A stretch of 64,000 nucleotides of DNA from JAHIYU01 sp964476155 (GTDB taxonomy: Bacteria > Krumholzibacteriota > Krumholzibacteriia > LZORAL124-64-63): assembly GCA_964476155.1 (NCBI GenBank), contig CAYYYS010000001.1:1-64000 (forward strand). Direction: 5' to 3'. The translations under genes were made by a program, and so were the position numbers. Under the pieces are notes generated by a model that ran no database searches, was not told the origin of the DNA, and saw only the letters and a list, made by a program, of their open reading frames with translations. Below, piece after piece: positions 43,421 through 52,473 of this stretch; the stretch's first letter is position 1, and each line of letters opens with the position of its first letter.

Positions 43421-43449
43421 TGTGTCAATTTATCAATGGTATTGACACA
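43421..43449. repeat. Inverted repeat upstream of the orphan parA
   Basis: TGTGTCAAT (43421-43429) and ATTGACACA (43441-43449) are perfect 9-base arms around 11 bases. The repeat lies about 195 bases before the ParA start in an AT-rich gap with no gene. Each arm contains TTGACA, so it may be an operator over a -35 box; no convincing -10 was found. Confidence 0.5.
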
Positions 43450-43469
43450 TTGTCATTATGGTGGCGCGA

Positions 43470-44249
43470 TTAGAACATCACACTCAACCCGACCCCAAGA
43501 GTGACAAGGTGCTGCGGACCATGTTCCGTATAGACTGCGCCCTCCGGCCAGTCTTCCGCCTGAATCCCGGATGAGTCGAACTGGAAGATCGTGTCGGTGA
43601 GCTCGAAACGCGCCAGCCATGGGCCGCTCAAGCGATAAACACCCCCGACACCGATTTCTGGTGCAAGACCGGACTGCGTCAAATACGGGGCCTTGCCGCT
43701 GATGTCCAGATAGCGAGCTCCCACCACGAAAAAGGGCGCGAAGGTCGTATCGAGCAATCTCTGCTCCCAGGACAGTCCCAATCGCGTCATGGTCAATGTG
43801 TCGTAGAGAACAGGGGTAACGATATGTTCATTGTTGGCCAGGGCTGCGACGTTCATCTCGGTCCAGGCGAAGTCGGCGCGCAGCCAGCCACGCTTGGTTA
43901 TACGACGGGAAAAACCGAACGACATAAGGGGGCTTTCATCCAAGGTCACGGTGAAGCGCTTCGCTATGAAAACCGCGTCGGCAAGGGGGGTTGTCCAATA
44001 GTAGATGGCATCACCATCAGCCCGGACACGAAAAAGATCCCCTCCCGCACTGAGCCCTCCCCCCACACTCATGAGCCAGGATGGTTCCGTCGCGACTCCG
44101 GTCGGTTCATCGGCGGCCGTATCCCCGCTCGACGCCCTTACAACGCGTGCATCGGCGAGTGCGGTTTCGGCCTCTCCCACTACACCGAGCAGAAGCAGCA
44201 GAACCATTAGTACCAGGACGGGACGTTTGTCGTGGGCTCTGTCTCTCAT
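43470..44249 (-). CDS. Predicted outer-membrane beta-barrel protein
   Basis: The 259-residue product starts with a signal peptide (core LVLMVLLLLLGVVGEAETALA). It continues with alternating hydrophobic strands rich in Gly and aromatic residues and ends LVTLGVGLSVMF, with the C-terminal Phe typical of outer-membrane barrels. I do not recognise a specific family. CAGGAG precedes ATG 44249; the start is 5 bases after the slipin gene, so it is likely cotranscribed with slipin and NfeD. Confidence 0.6.
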   Translation of the reverse strand: MRDRAHDKRPVLVLMVLLLLLGVVGEAETALADARVVRASSGDTAADEPTGVATEPSWLMSVGGGLSAGGDLFRVRADGDAIYYWTTPLADAVFIAKRFTVTLDESPLMSFGFSRRITKRGWLRADFAWTEMNVAALANNEHIVTPVLYDTLTMTRLGLSWEQRLLDTTFAPFFVVGARYLDISGKAPYLTQSGLAPEIGVGGVYRLSGPWLARFELTDTIFQFDSSGIQAEDWPEGAVYTEHGPQHLVTLGVGLSVMF

Positions 44250-44254
44250 CCAAT

Positions 44255-45016
44255 CTACTCCTGTTCGGTTCTCTTCAGCAGGTGGCTGATGATGTCGATG
44301 GGGATGGGAAATAACGTGGTGGAGTTGTTCTCGCGCGCCACTTCCGTGACGGTCTGCAGATAACGCAACTGAATGGCCGCCGGATCCCGGGAGATGATCG
44401 CCGCGGCTTCCGAGAGCTTGGTACTCGCCTGCAGCTCGCCGTCGGCATGAATCACCTTGGCGCGCCGCTCGCGTTCGGCCTCGGCCTGACGGGCCATCGC
44501 CCGTCGCATCTCGACCGGCAGGTCCACATCCTTGATCTCCACCGTGCTGACCTTGATACCCCACGGATCCGTCTGCTTGTCGATGATCTCCTGGATCTGC
44601 AGATTGAGTTGGTCCCGCTTGGAGAGCAACTCGTCCATTTCCACTTGTCCCATGACGCTGCGCAACGTGGTCTGGGCAACCTGGCTGGTTGCGAAGAGGT
44701 AGTCCTCCACGTTGATCACGGCCTTGGCGGGATCGACCACGCGGAAGTAGATGACCGCGTTCACCTTCACCGACACGTTGTCGCGGGTGATCACGTCCTG
44801 CGGCGGGACATCCATGGGGATGACGCGCAGGCTGATCTTGATCATGCGGTCGATCAACGGGATCAACAGGATGAGACCGGGTCCCTTGATGCCAGACAAA
44901 CGGCCGAGGCGAAAAACGACGGCCCGTTCATATTCCCGCAATATGCGGATGGCATTGGCCAGCAGCACCAGCACCAGGACGACGATCGGTCCTACCGTCA
45001 GAGTTAGATACGGCAT
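44255..45016 (-). CDS. Slipin (stomatin/prohibitin-like SPFH protein)
   Basis: The product (253 residues) has one N-terminal membrane helix (VGPIVVLVLVLLANAI) and an SPFH domain beginning REYERAVVFRLGRL. A coiled coil follows with EMRRAMARQAEAERERRAK. Slipins oligomerise in membrane microdomains and pair with NfeD proteases. The upstream NfeD gene ends 1 base before this start. GGGAGG lies 5 bases before the ATG. It is the bacterial partner arrangement known as stomatin operon partner. Confidence 0.92.
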   Translation of the reverse strand: MPYLTLTVGPIVVLVLVLLANAIRILREYERAVVFRLGRLSGIKGPGLILLIPLIDRMIKISLRVIPMDVPPQDVITRDNVSVKVNAVIYFRVVDPAKAVINVEDYLFATSQVAQTTLRSVMGQVEMDELLSKRDQLNLQIQEIIDKQTDPWGIKVSTVEIKDVDLPVEMRRAMARQAEAERERRAKVIHADGELQASTKLSEAAAIISRDPAAIQLRYLQTVTEVARENNSTTLFPIPIDIISHLLKRTEQE

Positions 45017-45017
45017 C

Positions 45018-46403
45018 TCAACCTCCCTCGCTTTCATACGGACGCACGTAGACGCGCCCCTGCTCACAGGCTGTGACGACAACACGATTACCCCGGGCGA
45101 CTGGCACCTCGGCATCGAAGGACCAGTACTCACCGAATATTTCGATCATGCCGTGGCGACTCGTTCCCGCCTCTTCATCATCGAGCTGTGCCACCACGCC
45201 GTCCATACCCACCAGAGTTTCGATCCCGGTGACCGGTGGGTGACGTTGTGCCGTCAGCCCCATTCCGACAATGCCCAGAAACAGAATGACGGTGAAGAGA
45301 ACAACCGGCAGAACAATATTCAAGGACAACGCCCCCAGCGGCCCCGCGTTCTCGAAGAGCATCAGGGAGCCCAGCAACAGGGATACGGTTCCCCCCAGAG
45401 CCAGGGACCCGTAACTGGTTATCTTTATCTCCAACAGGAGCAACACGATTCCCAGCAACAGCAACGCCACGCCAACATAGTTGACCGGCAGGCCCTGGAA
45501 GGCCAACACGGCCAACAGTATCCCCAAAGCGCCGACGATGCCCGGCAGAATGGCGCCGGGCCGGCTGAGTTCGAAGAAAAGACCGTACACACCGAGCATC
45601 AGGAAGATATAGGCCAGGTTAGGATCGGTGATGGCGCGCAGAAATTTCTGACGCCAACTCAGGGGCATTTCGACCACCCAGGCACCGTCCGTATGCAACA
45701 TCTCACCGCCTCCCGCGGGTACCCGACCGTCGCACCAGGAAACGAGGGCATCCAGATCTTCACTGACCACATCGATCATGCCGAGCGCCAGTGCGCTGTC
45801 GGCCGGCACGGACACGCTTTCCCGTACGACGCCTTCGCACCATGCCGTATCACGGCCTCGTCCGGCCGCCAGACTCGTCAGATAGGCCACGGCGTCATTC
45901 GTGATTTTGCCGGACATGACCTCGTCCATTTCTCCCCCCATGGCGACAGGGTGCGCCGCGCCCACATTTGTGGACGGCGCCATGGCCGCAAAGTGCGAGG
46001 CCGCCAACAGAAAGGCGCCCGCCGACGCCGCGCGGGCTCCCTCCGGCCAGACATAGACGGCAACCGGCACGTCAGATGACAGGATTCCCTGCACCATGTC
46101 GCGCATGGATATATCCAGCCCCCCCGGGGTATCCAGGGTCAAAACCAACAGTGAGGCTTCCCGATCCTCCGCCTGTTCGATCCCCATGGCCAGATACTCT
46201 GCCGCAATCGGACCGATGGCACCTTGCCACCGCAAAACCAGGACCTGGGCCTCGCCGAGCGCTGTTGAATCAACCTGGGCGTATCCCACACAAGTCAGTG
46301 AGAAGGAGATCGCGATTACGGCCAGCTTCGTAAGCCAGGCAAGGCCACAGTGCGACCGGATACAATTGCTCGAATCGCGGCGGGAGATCATGCCGATTTC
46401 CAT
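45018..46403 (-). CDS. NfeD-family membrane-bound serine protease (long form)
   Basis: This is the long NfeD1b type (461 residues). After a signal peptide, a ClpP-like periplasmic protease domain holds the catalytic Ser in ASAGAFLLAA; the NVGAAHPVAMGG loop follows. Four to five membrane helices and a C-terminal OB-fold NfeD domain come next. Homologues cut the hydrophobic C terminus of the partner stomatin. The start overlaps the end of the DUF4837-like gene closely (TGAGATG). Confidence 0.92.
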   Translation of the reverse strand: MEIGMISRRDSSNCIRSHCGLAWLTKLAVIAISFSLTCVGYAQVDSTALGEAQVLVLRWQGAIGPIAAEYLAMGIEQAEDREASLLVLTLDTPGGLDISMRDMVQGILSSDVPVAVYVWPEGARAASAGAFLLAASHFAAMAPSTNVGAAHPVAMGGEMDEVMSGKITNDAVAYLTSLAAGRGRDTAWCEGVVRESVSVPADSALALGMIDVVSEDLDALVSWCDGRVPAGGGEMLHTDGAWVVEMPLSWRQKFLRAITDPNLAYIFLMLGVYGLFFELSRPGAILPGIVGALGILLAVLAFQGLPVNYVGVALLLLGIVLLLLEIKITSYGSLALGGTVSLLLGSLMLFENAGPLGALSLNIVLPVVLFTVILFLGIVGMGLTAQRHPPVTGIETLVGMDGVVAQLDDEEAGTSRHGMIEIFGEYWSFDAEVPVARGNRVVVTACEQGRVYVRPYESEGG

Positions 46404-46404
46404 C

Positions 46405-47466
46405 TCATGGCGTCGGCTCCGCGAGAGAGAAAGTCTCCAGGCTCGCTCGTAACCGACGGAAGTAGTCCATCTTTTCTTTGTTAGGTGCATAGACCAGCAG
46501 GTCCACACAGTAGATACGGCGGCCGGCTTCATCGGCCAGGAAATAGCACCAGAACGGGCCGCCGACCTCGACGCGACGACTCTGCCAATTGCCGGCGAGC
46601 TTCACCACGGGACAACCGTTGACGAGTTCCTCGGTCCAAACAAAGGAATCGGACTCGATCATACCCTCATCGTGCATGGCTTCCCCCATGCGAGACCTGA
46701 TCATGGCCAGGGTGTCATGGTCGTCAAGCGTCATCGTCGGTGCATCGACGGCTTCCCACGAAACCGTCACACCGCGCATGGTGCCATCCGTACGAATCCA
46801 TTCCACACCGGGATATCCGCCCGGACGCGTCTGGTTCTCCTTGAACTCGTCGGGCAACTCCAGACTGAAGCCGAAGCGACGCCACGCGCTTTCGGCGACG
46901 CCGGGCAGCAGACCCTGCCGCCGATTATCCGCCATGATGCGACGGTTGATGTCGCGGCTCAGTGTATCACGCAGGGCGTCGGCATGGCTGTTGAGCGTCC
47001 GTACCAGATCGTTGGGGTTACGCGCCACGGCCACGATGGCCAGTTGGTTGCGGAAGAAGGGATCACGCACGGTCACAACACCGCCGCGCCCGGACGTCAG
47101 GCGGTCCAAGGTCTTATCGGAGAGCATTTTCTTGACCGCGGACTCCACGCCGCCCCCGCCACCCCACCGGCAGACGAACAGCAGGTTGCGGTAGTTGCGT
47201 CCATTGCGCCAGTTGTCGGCAGTAAAATCGTGGAACCGGTAAGTATCCTCCTGCCTGATGACGAAGATCTCCTGGGGGTTCAGGACCTCGCGAAACCGAA
47301 CAAGGTGCGAGTCGAGTTCGGGATCGGACAACACCACGGCGATATCGCCGTAGGAGCCCACGGCAGAGATGATGCTGTCTCGACCTTCCGACTGACAACC
47401 GTGGATCAGGGCACAAAAGACAAGTGCCGCCCCAAAGATCGTGACGGCACGTAGAAGTCTCGACAT
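46405..47466 (-). CDS. DUF4837-like lipoprotein
   Basis: The protein (353 residues) has a lipoprotein signal ending ALIHGC and then a soluble domain that includes VVLSDPEL and FFRNQLAIVAVARN near the middle and GGPFWCYFLADE toward the end. The arrangement resembles DUF4837 lipoproteins of Bacteroidetes and relatives, whose role is not known. ATG 47466 with GGAG 8 bases upstream is chosen. It lies between the anti-sigma gene and NfeD and may respond to the same ECF regulon. Confidence 0.65.
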   Translation of the reverse strand: MSRLLRAVTIFGAALVFCALIHGCQSEGRDSIISAVGSYGDIAVVLSDPELDSHLVRFREVLNPQEIFVIRQEDTYRFHDFTADNWRNGRNYRNLLFVCRWGGGGGVESAVKKMLSDKTLDRLTSGRGGVVTVRDPFFRNQLAIVAVARNPNDLVRTLNSHADALRDTLSRDINRRIMADNRRQGLLPGVAESAWRRFGFSLELPDEFKENQTRPGGYPGVEWIRTDGTMRGVTVSWEAVDAPTMTLDDHDTLAMIRSRMGEAMHDEGMIESDSFVWTEELVNGCPVVKLAGNWQSRRVEVGGPFWCYFLADEAGRRIYCVDLLVYAPNKEKMDYFRRLRASLETFSLAEPTP

Positions 47467-47488
47467 GATGTTCACTCCGAGTCAAGGA

Positions 47489-48235
47489 TCAACGAGTCTC
47501 CTCACTGCTATCAGATTCAAGATAGTTGATTTCCGTATCGTCAAGCAACGTTTTAAGCTCGGCGTTCTCGGCCAGCATCTGTAGCAGCCTGAAGCGGAGG
47601 CGCCCATTCTCGTCGCGCAGGTTGGCGATGACGCTCAGATCTTCCAGATCGGCGCCGCTCCAGGTCGAGGGGACCCAGCCCGATCGATCCAGGAGGTTGG
47701 GCTGGGCCACGCGCGCCCCGCTCACGGGTTGTCCCAGACCGCTCGATCCGAAATCCATGGACCGATAACGGGGCTGGGACAGGGATAGACGATCCGGATT
47801 GCCCGCGCTCAAGGTAACGGACGAGATGGGCTCCACACTGGCTGCATCGGTAAGTAGACTCCCGCTCGGCGAACCTGCGTTCTGGGGCAGCACCCAGATG
47901 GCGAAAGCCAGGGCGACAGCGACGCCGCACAACGAGGAAAAAGCAAAGGAGCGCAGCCACCCGGCCGGCCCTCGGGTAGGTTCCTCCCAGGGTACGCCGT
48001 TGCCGGCCGCTTCCTTCAGGGCCCGATTCAGTTTGAGTTGCAGGGTCCATTCAAAGGAATCGGAGGGCTCGCTGGTCGATGCTCTCAGTAAACGCCGTCC
48101 GGTCTCCAAATCCTCGCGGTACTCGGCACAGGCTTTACATCGCCCCACGTGCTCTTCGAGTGAGCGCAGCTTGCGGGCCGGCAACGAGCCGTCCATTTCC
48201 TGGTTGATCTGCTTTCTGGCATTGAAACAGAGCAT
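47489..48235 (-). CDS. Zinc-finger anti-sigma factor
   Basis: The 248-residue protein has an N-terminal zf-HC2 domain with a His-x3-Cys-x2-Cys core (HVGRCKAC, about residues 29-36), which binds and holds an ECF sigma factor. A single membrane helix near residues 98-117 (FSSLCGVAVALAFAIWVLP) leads to a periplasmic domain that ends in a short coiled coil. The gene starts 20 bases after the sigma gene, the usual pairing. GGAGG precedes the ATG. Confidence 0.88.
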   Translation of the reverse strand: MLCFNARKQINQEMDGSLPARKLRSLEEHVGRCKACAEYREDLETGRRLLRASTSEPSDSFEWTLQLKLNRALKEAAGNGVPWEEPTRGPAGWLRSFAFSSLCGVAVALAFAIWVLPQNAGSPSGSLLTDAASVEPISSVTLSAGNPDRLSLSQPRYRSMDFGSSGLGQPVSGARVAQPNLLDRSGWVPSTWSGADLEDLSVIANLRDENGRLRFRLLQMLAENAELKTLLDDTEINYLESDSSEETR

Positions 48236-48255
48236 CTATGTCCTCCGGGACGGTG

Positions 48256-48945
48256 TCAGGTCTTGCCGTTGGTGTTCATTTCGGCTTCCAGACGCTCGAG
48301 ATCCGCCAAGAGGGTCTCGCTGCGCAGGAGTGGCTTGATATTCGCCCGAAAACGGTTACGCGCCCGATTGATCCGGGATCGGACCGTCCCCAGCTTCAAG
48401 CCGGTTACCTGTTGAATCTCGTCGTAGCTCAGCTGCTCGACTTCCCGCAACAGGAAGGGGATCCGGTATTTCTCGGGTATCTGGGCAGTAGCTTCGTCCA
48501 TGAGATCGCCCAGTTCCCGCCCCTCGAGTAGCAAGGTCGGGTCAGCGTGTGGATCCGGCGGATCGAGCGGGATGTCGTCGTCGCTTAGAGGCGCGGGATC
48601 CAGGTTGAGCATATAGGGCGTGCGCTTGCGCTTGCGGATCCGGTTGCGCACCAGGTTGGTAGCGATGGTAAACAGCCATGTGGAAAACCTGGCGATCTCT
48701 CGATACTTGTCCGCGTGGATGTAGGCGCGAATCAAAGTATCCTGAGCCAGTTCCTCGGCCTCAACCGGATCGGCGACCATTCTGAGGATGAAGCTGAACA
48801 GACGTCCCTTGAAACGCCTGACCAGTTCGTCGTACGCCCGTTTTTGCCCCTGCTGAACCAGAGCGATCAGGTCCTCGTCGCGTAAATCGGCATACGCGGC
48901 GCGTCCTTGTCGGCCCGGATCGGGATGTTTGTCCGACATGTACAT
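48256..48945 (-). CDS. ECF RNA polymerase sigma factor
   Basis: The 229-residue protein has region 2 (YDELVRRFKGRLFSFILRM, then DTLIRAYIHADKY and FSTWLFTIATNLVRN) and region 4 (EQLSYDEIQQVTGLKLGTVRSRINRAR). There is no region 3. It is of the RpoE-like group and its partner anti-sigma factor is downstream, so it probably answers an envelope signal. GAGGAG lies 7 bases before the ATG. Confidence 0.92.
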   Translation of the reverse strand: MYMSDKHPDPGRQGRAAYADLRDEDLIALVQQGQKRAYDELVRRFKGRLFSFILRMVADPVEAEELAQDTLIRAYIHADKYREIARFSTWLFTIATNLVRNRIRKRKRTPYMLNLDPAPLSDDDIPLDPPDPHADPTLLLEGRELGDLMDEATAQIPEKYRIPFLLREVEQLSYDEIQQVTGLKLGTVRSRINRARNRFRANIKPLLRSETLLADLERLEAEMNTNGKT

Positions 48946-48985
48946 CTTCGACTCCTCGCAGGGGTGGCGGGCGTTGACTGGGATT

Positions 48986-49789
48986 CTACTCCCGCGGAGC
49001 GCGCGGAGTTCCCGTCTCGGGTCCGGATATTTTCACCAGATCCAGGAGCTCGGCCAAGGGCCAGAGCGGCACGAAGACTTCTTCGGGATCGTAGTGCGCC
49101 GGCCAGTCGTCCCCGCCTTCCAGATGTAGAACACCGTTGCGGCGTGATGAGGAAAGCCTGCTGCTGCCGGATCCTGTGAAGATGAGTTTCCAGGTCTCGC
49201 CCGACCCACCCCGTCCGCGTCCCCGACCCTCGAGAACACCTCTCAATTGGGAACCGCCCTCGTTCGACCAGTCCACGGCCAATGATTCAGCCGCAATCTT
49301 GGCGTCGGTCCAGGGCATGCAGGACACTGCGCGTCGGCCTGTACCCGTGTTTACATGAGCACCGAGGGACTCCAGGACGGGAACGGCCCCAGCTCCTTTT
49401 TCAGCCAGGGCCAGCAGGGCGACGATGCGGGCGGCGGCGGCGGCGGGGACCGATTCCAGCTTGTCGCGCCACGGCTGTACGTAGGTCTTTGCCCCATCGA
49501 CCGAGACGACGGTCCAACCATCGCCGATCTGGTAGAGCAAGGACACGGGTGTGTCCGCGCGGTCATCGTCCTCGGGACTCGTGGCTAATTCAAGTCGCCA
49601 ACGCCCGTCGACCTCGCTAACCCAACACGCGAGACCTGAGACACTCCGCCCCCAGGCCTGAAAACGCCAGGACACCGTATGGAGTTCTCCGTTCGGAACA
49701 ACGTGATCCCCTTCATGGCCGAGAGCGGGTGTCGCCAACGGCAGGAGCGGCACCACGAAGAGCAGGAGTAGATACCGTAAACGACTCAT
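48986..49789 (-). CDS. Secreted protein of unknown function
   Basis: A signal peptide (YLLLLFVVPLLPLATPALG) precedes a soluble domain of about 240 residues. The pattern of a repeated outer-membrane-related strand (TVSWRFQAWGRSVSGLACWV, and LIFTGSGSSRL) weakly recalls LolA-like or DUF4292-like lipid-binding folds, but I cannot assign a family. It overlaps the TPR gene stop (ATGA), so the two are translationally coupled. Confidence 0.6.
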   Translation of the reverse strand: MSRLRYLLLLFVVPLLPLATPALGHEGDHVVPNGELHTVSWRFQAWGRSVSGLACWVSEVDGRWRLELATSPEDDDRADTPVSLLYQIGDGWTVVSVDGAKTYVQPWRDKLESVPAAAAARIVALLALAEKGAGAVPVLESLGAHVNTGTGRRAVSCMPWTDAKIAAESLAVDWSNEGGSQLRGVLEGRGRGRGGSGETWKLIFTGSGSSRLSSSRRNGVLHLEGGDDWPAHYDPEEVFVPLWPLAELLDLVKISGPETGTPRAPRE

Positions 49790-51588
49790 GGCTCCAACGG
49801 CTCCAGCTCTTCGATGACGGGTTCGAGAACAGCTTTGTCCCCTCCCAGAAGCAGTGCGCGCTTGAGGATCTCAAGCGCACGGTCATAGCGCTCCAGCTCG
49901 ATCAGGACCAAGCCCAGATGTTCGAGAATTTCGGGGTCTTCGGGCAGGACGTTTGCGGCGCGAACCAGGTAGTCCAGTGAGTCGGTGTAAACTCCCTGCC
50001 GGTAGAAGAGCCAGCCCAGGGAATCAAGAAAAGCCGGATTGTCGGGATTCTGCGCCAGTGCAGAGCGAATGAGCTTTTCGGCCCGGTCGAGTTGTATATT
50101 CCGGTCAGCCAGTGTGTAACCGAGAGCATTGAGTACGATGGGGTCGTCGCTATGCTGAGTGGCCAGCTCCTCCAGAATGACGAGCGCGTCATCCCGACGG
50201 TCGATTTGCTCGTACGCCAGGGACAGATTCAGACGGGCTTCTTTTGCAATCATCGGCTCCAGGGCAGCGATCACGTAGCTGGGAGCGGCGGCCGCATGCT
50301 CTCCCATGGCCTGAAAGGTCGCACCGACCATCATGTGGCTGGCCGCGGGATCGTCGACCGTCAGCAGGGCTTGAGCCTTGGCGGCTATGGAGATGATCTC
50401 CTGTCGCAGGGGATCGTCCGGGGGAAGTCTCTCGCCGTATTCGAAGGCCTGAGGATGACGGCGGCTCATGATCGAGATGAGTGAGAGCAGATAGTCTGCG
50501 GAGCCGGGATCCATCTCGATCGCCCGTCGCACATGTTGCTCTCCACCGTAATGATCGCCACTGGCGGCCTTGAACTCGCCGATGAACAGCTGCGGTAGCG
50601 AAGAGTCCGGCCAGCGCTCGGCGGTGAGCTTGGCGGTCGCAATGGCGCTTTCCCACTCCTCCAGGCCCGCCTGGATACGCCCCAGCAACAGCGAGGTTTC
50701 CAGATCGAGCAGAGCGTTCTCGAAACGGGGATAAAGCAGGCGGGCCGCGATGACGACGCGTCCTTCCCCGGAGATGAGTCCGGCAGCGGTCCGAACCCAT
50801 GAGGAATCCAGACTGTCCACGCCGCTCGCGACGACACTGTCGCCGCTCACCGCCACAGACATGGCTTGTACGTCCATCTCCCGCACCACAAGGTGCTGGA
50901 TTGCACCGAGACGTAACGGCCGCGACTCGGGTAAAGCGGCCAGCCCCTCGGCCCAGATCATGTCGGCCCGATCGTGACGCTGGATGTGAACGGACATCTC
51001 GGCCATGGCGAGATAAATCTGCTCCTGCTCCCCGGGAAGAACCGACAACTGGCTGCGGTAGGCCTTGAGCGACGCGTCCCAGTCTTGCGCCCGCATCAGG
51101 ATTTCCGCGCGCATCAGTCCCAACTGCAACGAGTCCGGATGCTGCGTCCGGCAATCCGTGATGCTTGACAGGGCCTCGTCGTATTGCTCGAGGGCGACCA
51201 GCAACGACAGGTGCTGCATCCAGTCCACAAAGGCGTCGGGATTCCGCTCGACGAGAGGACCCGATATTCGCAGGGCCTCCCGGAGATAGCCGATGGAAAC
51301 GAGTGCATCGCGGTACGTGATCGCGAATTCGTCTTCTTCGGGACTTAGGCGGTTTGCATGGGCCAGATAAGGTAAGGCGCCGGCGGTGTCGCCCTGTTGC
51401 AGGAGCGTGGAGCCGATCATGTAGGCTGTCGCCACACCGTAGGGCAGGTCCAATTCGACGCCGAGTTCGTCGCTCACGACTAGGCTATCTCCAACGCCCG
51501 AGCGTGTCGCGACCGACACCGCTGGTTCTGGCGACAGCATCACGAACCAAACGACGAGAACGCTGAACGGGAAGTAGCGCCGGGACAT
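49786..51588 (-). CDS. Secreted TPR-repeat protein
   Basis: A signal peptide is followed by a long array of tetratricopeptide-type helices (600 residues). The clearest repeats are near the C terminus, where NPDNPAFLDSLGWLFYRQG and LPEDPEILEHLGLVLIELE give the canonical pattern. Such proteins serve as scaffolds in the periplasm or at the outer membrane. GAGGAG precedes ATG 51588. It lies downstream of rnc and upstream of the unknown secreted protein. Confidence 0.82.
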   Translation of the reverse strand: MSRRYFPFSVLVVWFVMLSPEPAVSVATRSGVGDSLVVSDELGVELDLPYGVATAYMIGSTLLQQGDTAGALPYLAHANRLSPEEDEFAITYRDALVSIGYLREALRISGPLVERNPDAFVDWMQHLSLLVALEQYDEALSSITDCRTQHPDSLQLGLMRAEILMRAQDWDASLKAYRSQLSVLPGEQEQIYLAMAEMSVHIQRHDRADMIWAEGLAALPESRPLRLGAIQHLVVREMDVQAMSVAVSGDSVVASGVDSLDSSWVRTAAGLISGEGRVVIAARLLYPRFENALLDLETSLLLGRIQAGLEEWESAIATAKLTAERWPDSSLPQLFIGEFKAASGDHYGGEQHVRRAIEMDPGSADYLLSLISIMSRRHPQAFEYGERLPPDDPLRQEIISIAAKAQALLTVDDPAASHMMVGATFQAMGEHAAAAPSYVIAALEPMIAKEARLNLSLAYEQIDRRDDALVILEELATQHSDDPIVLNALGYTLADRNIQLDRAEKLIRSALAQNPDNPAFLDSLGWLFYRQGVYTDSLDYLVRAANVLPEDPEILEHLGLVLIELERYDRALEILKRALLLGGDKAVLEPVIEELEPLEP

Positions 51589-51641
51589 GAAATCTCCTCG
51601 TCTGAGTCCGGTCTGACGTGATGCTTCGTTGCGCCGGGTGG

Positions 51642-52448
51642 TCAATCGGAGATGTCGAGCAGACCGGCTTCGGCATCCAGTCGCCGCATGGCTTCGGTGG
51701 CCGCGGCCTGTTCCGCTCGCTTCTTGCTCGGACCGGAGCCCCGCCCCAGGACCAAATCGCCAAAGAGCACTTCCACCGTGAAGGTCCGTGCGTGATCGGG
51801 ACCGCTGGTGTCGACAAGCCGGTAGACCGGCGGCGATTTATGATGAGCCTGCACCATCTCCTGCAATCTGCTCTTGTCGTTGACCAGGGACTGCTCGGAC
51901 ATGAACGAGTCCGCATCGTCGAGGAGCCAAAGCTCGAGTACGTCCGTAGACGCGGACAAGCCCCCATCCAGATAGACGGCGCCGAGGATGGCCTCGACCG
52001 CGTCGGCCAGAATACTGGCGCGGCGGCGGCCGCCGGAGGACGCCTCTCCCCGGCTCATCAGAATATGATCGCCAAGATCCAGGCGCATCGCTACCCGCGA
52101 CAGGCTCTCACCACAAACGAGCTTGGACTTCATCTTGGTGAGGTCGCCCTCTTCGCGGTCGGGATAGTTCCGGTAAAGATAGGCATTGACCACGAGTCCC
52201 AGGACCGAGTCCCCCAGGAACTCCAGTCGCTCGTTGGACTCGAGCCGGCCGACCTTGATGGCGTGGGTATGAGAACGATGGACGAGGGCCCTGGCCAGCA
52301 GGGTCGTATCCTGGAAGTTGTAACGCAGCTTGCGCTGGACCGCCTCGACGGCCAGGGCTTCGACCACCTTGTCGGCCAAGGCGTGATCGCCAGGCTCACC
52401 GCCGCCGTTTCGCCCCAGGGCCGCCTTCAGTCTGTGCCAAAATCCCAT
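51642..52448 (-). CDS. rnc: Ribonuclease III
   Basis: RNase III cuts double-stranded RNA in rRNA processing and mRNA decay. The catalytic motif NERLEFLGDSVLGLVV is complete and the second acidic site is in ADAVEAILGAVYLDGG. A dsRNA-binding domain follows with the ending GSGPSKKRAEQAAATEAM. ATG 52448 is used (268 residues) with GAAGGAG 11 bases upstream. Its place after fabF and acpP is common in bacteria. Confidence 0.95.
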   Translation of the reverse strand: MGFWHRLKAALGRNGGGEPGDHALADKVVEALAVEAVQRKLRYNFQDTTLLARALVHRSHTHAIKVGRLESNERLEFLGDSVLGLVVNAYLYRNYPDREEGDLTKMKSKLVCGESLSRVAMRLDLGDHILMSRGEASSGGRRRASILADAVEAILGAVYLDGGLSASTDVLELWLLDDADSFMSEQSLVNDKSRLQEMVQAHHKSPPVYRLVDTSGPDHARTFTVEVLFGDLVLGRGSGPSKKRAEQAAATEAMRRLDAEAGLLDISD

Positions 52449-52473
52449 GGCAGACCGTGCTCCTTCCAGCGCT

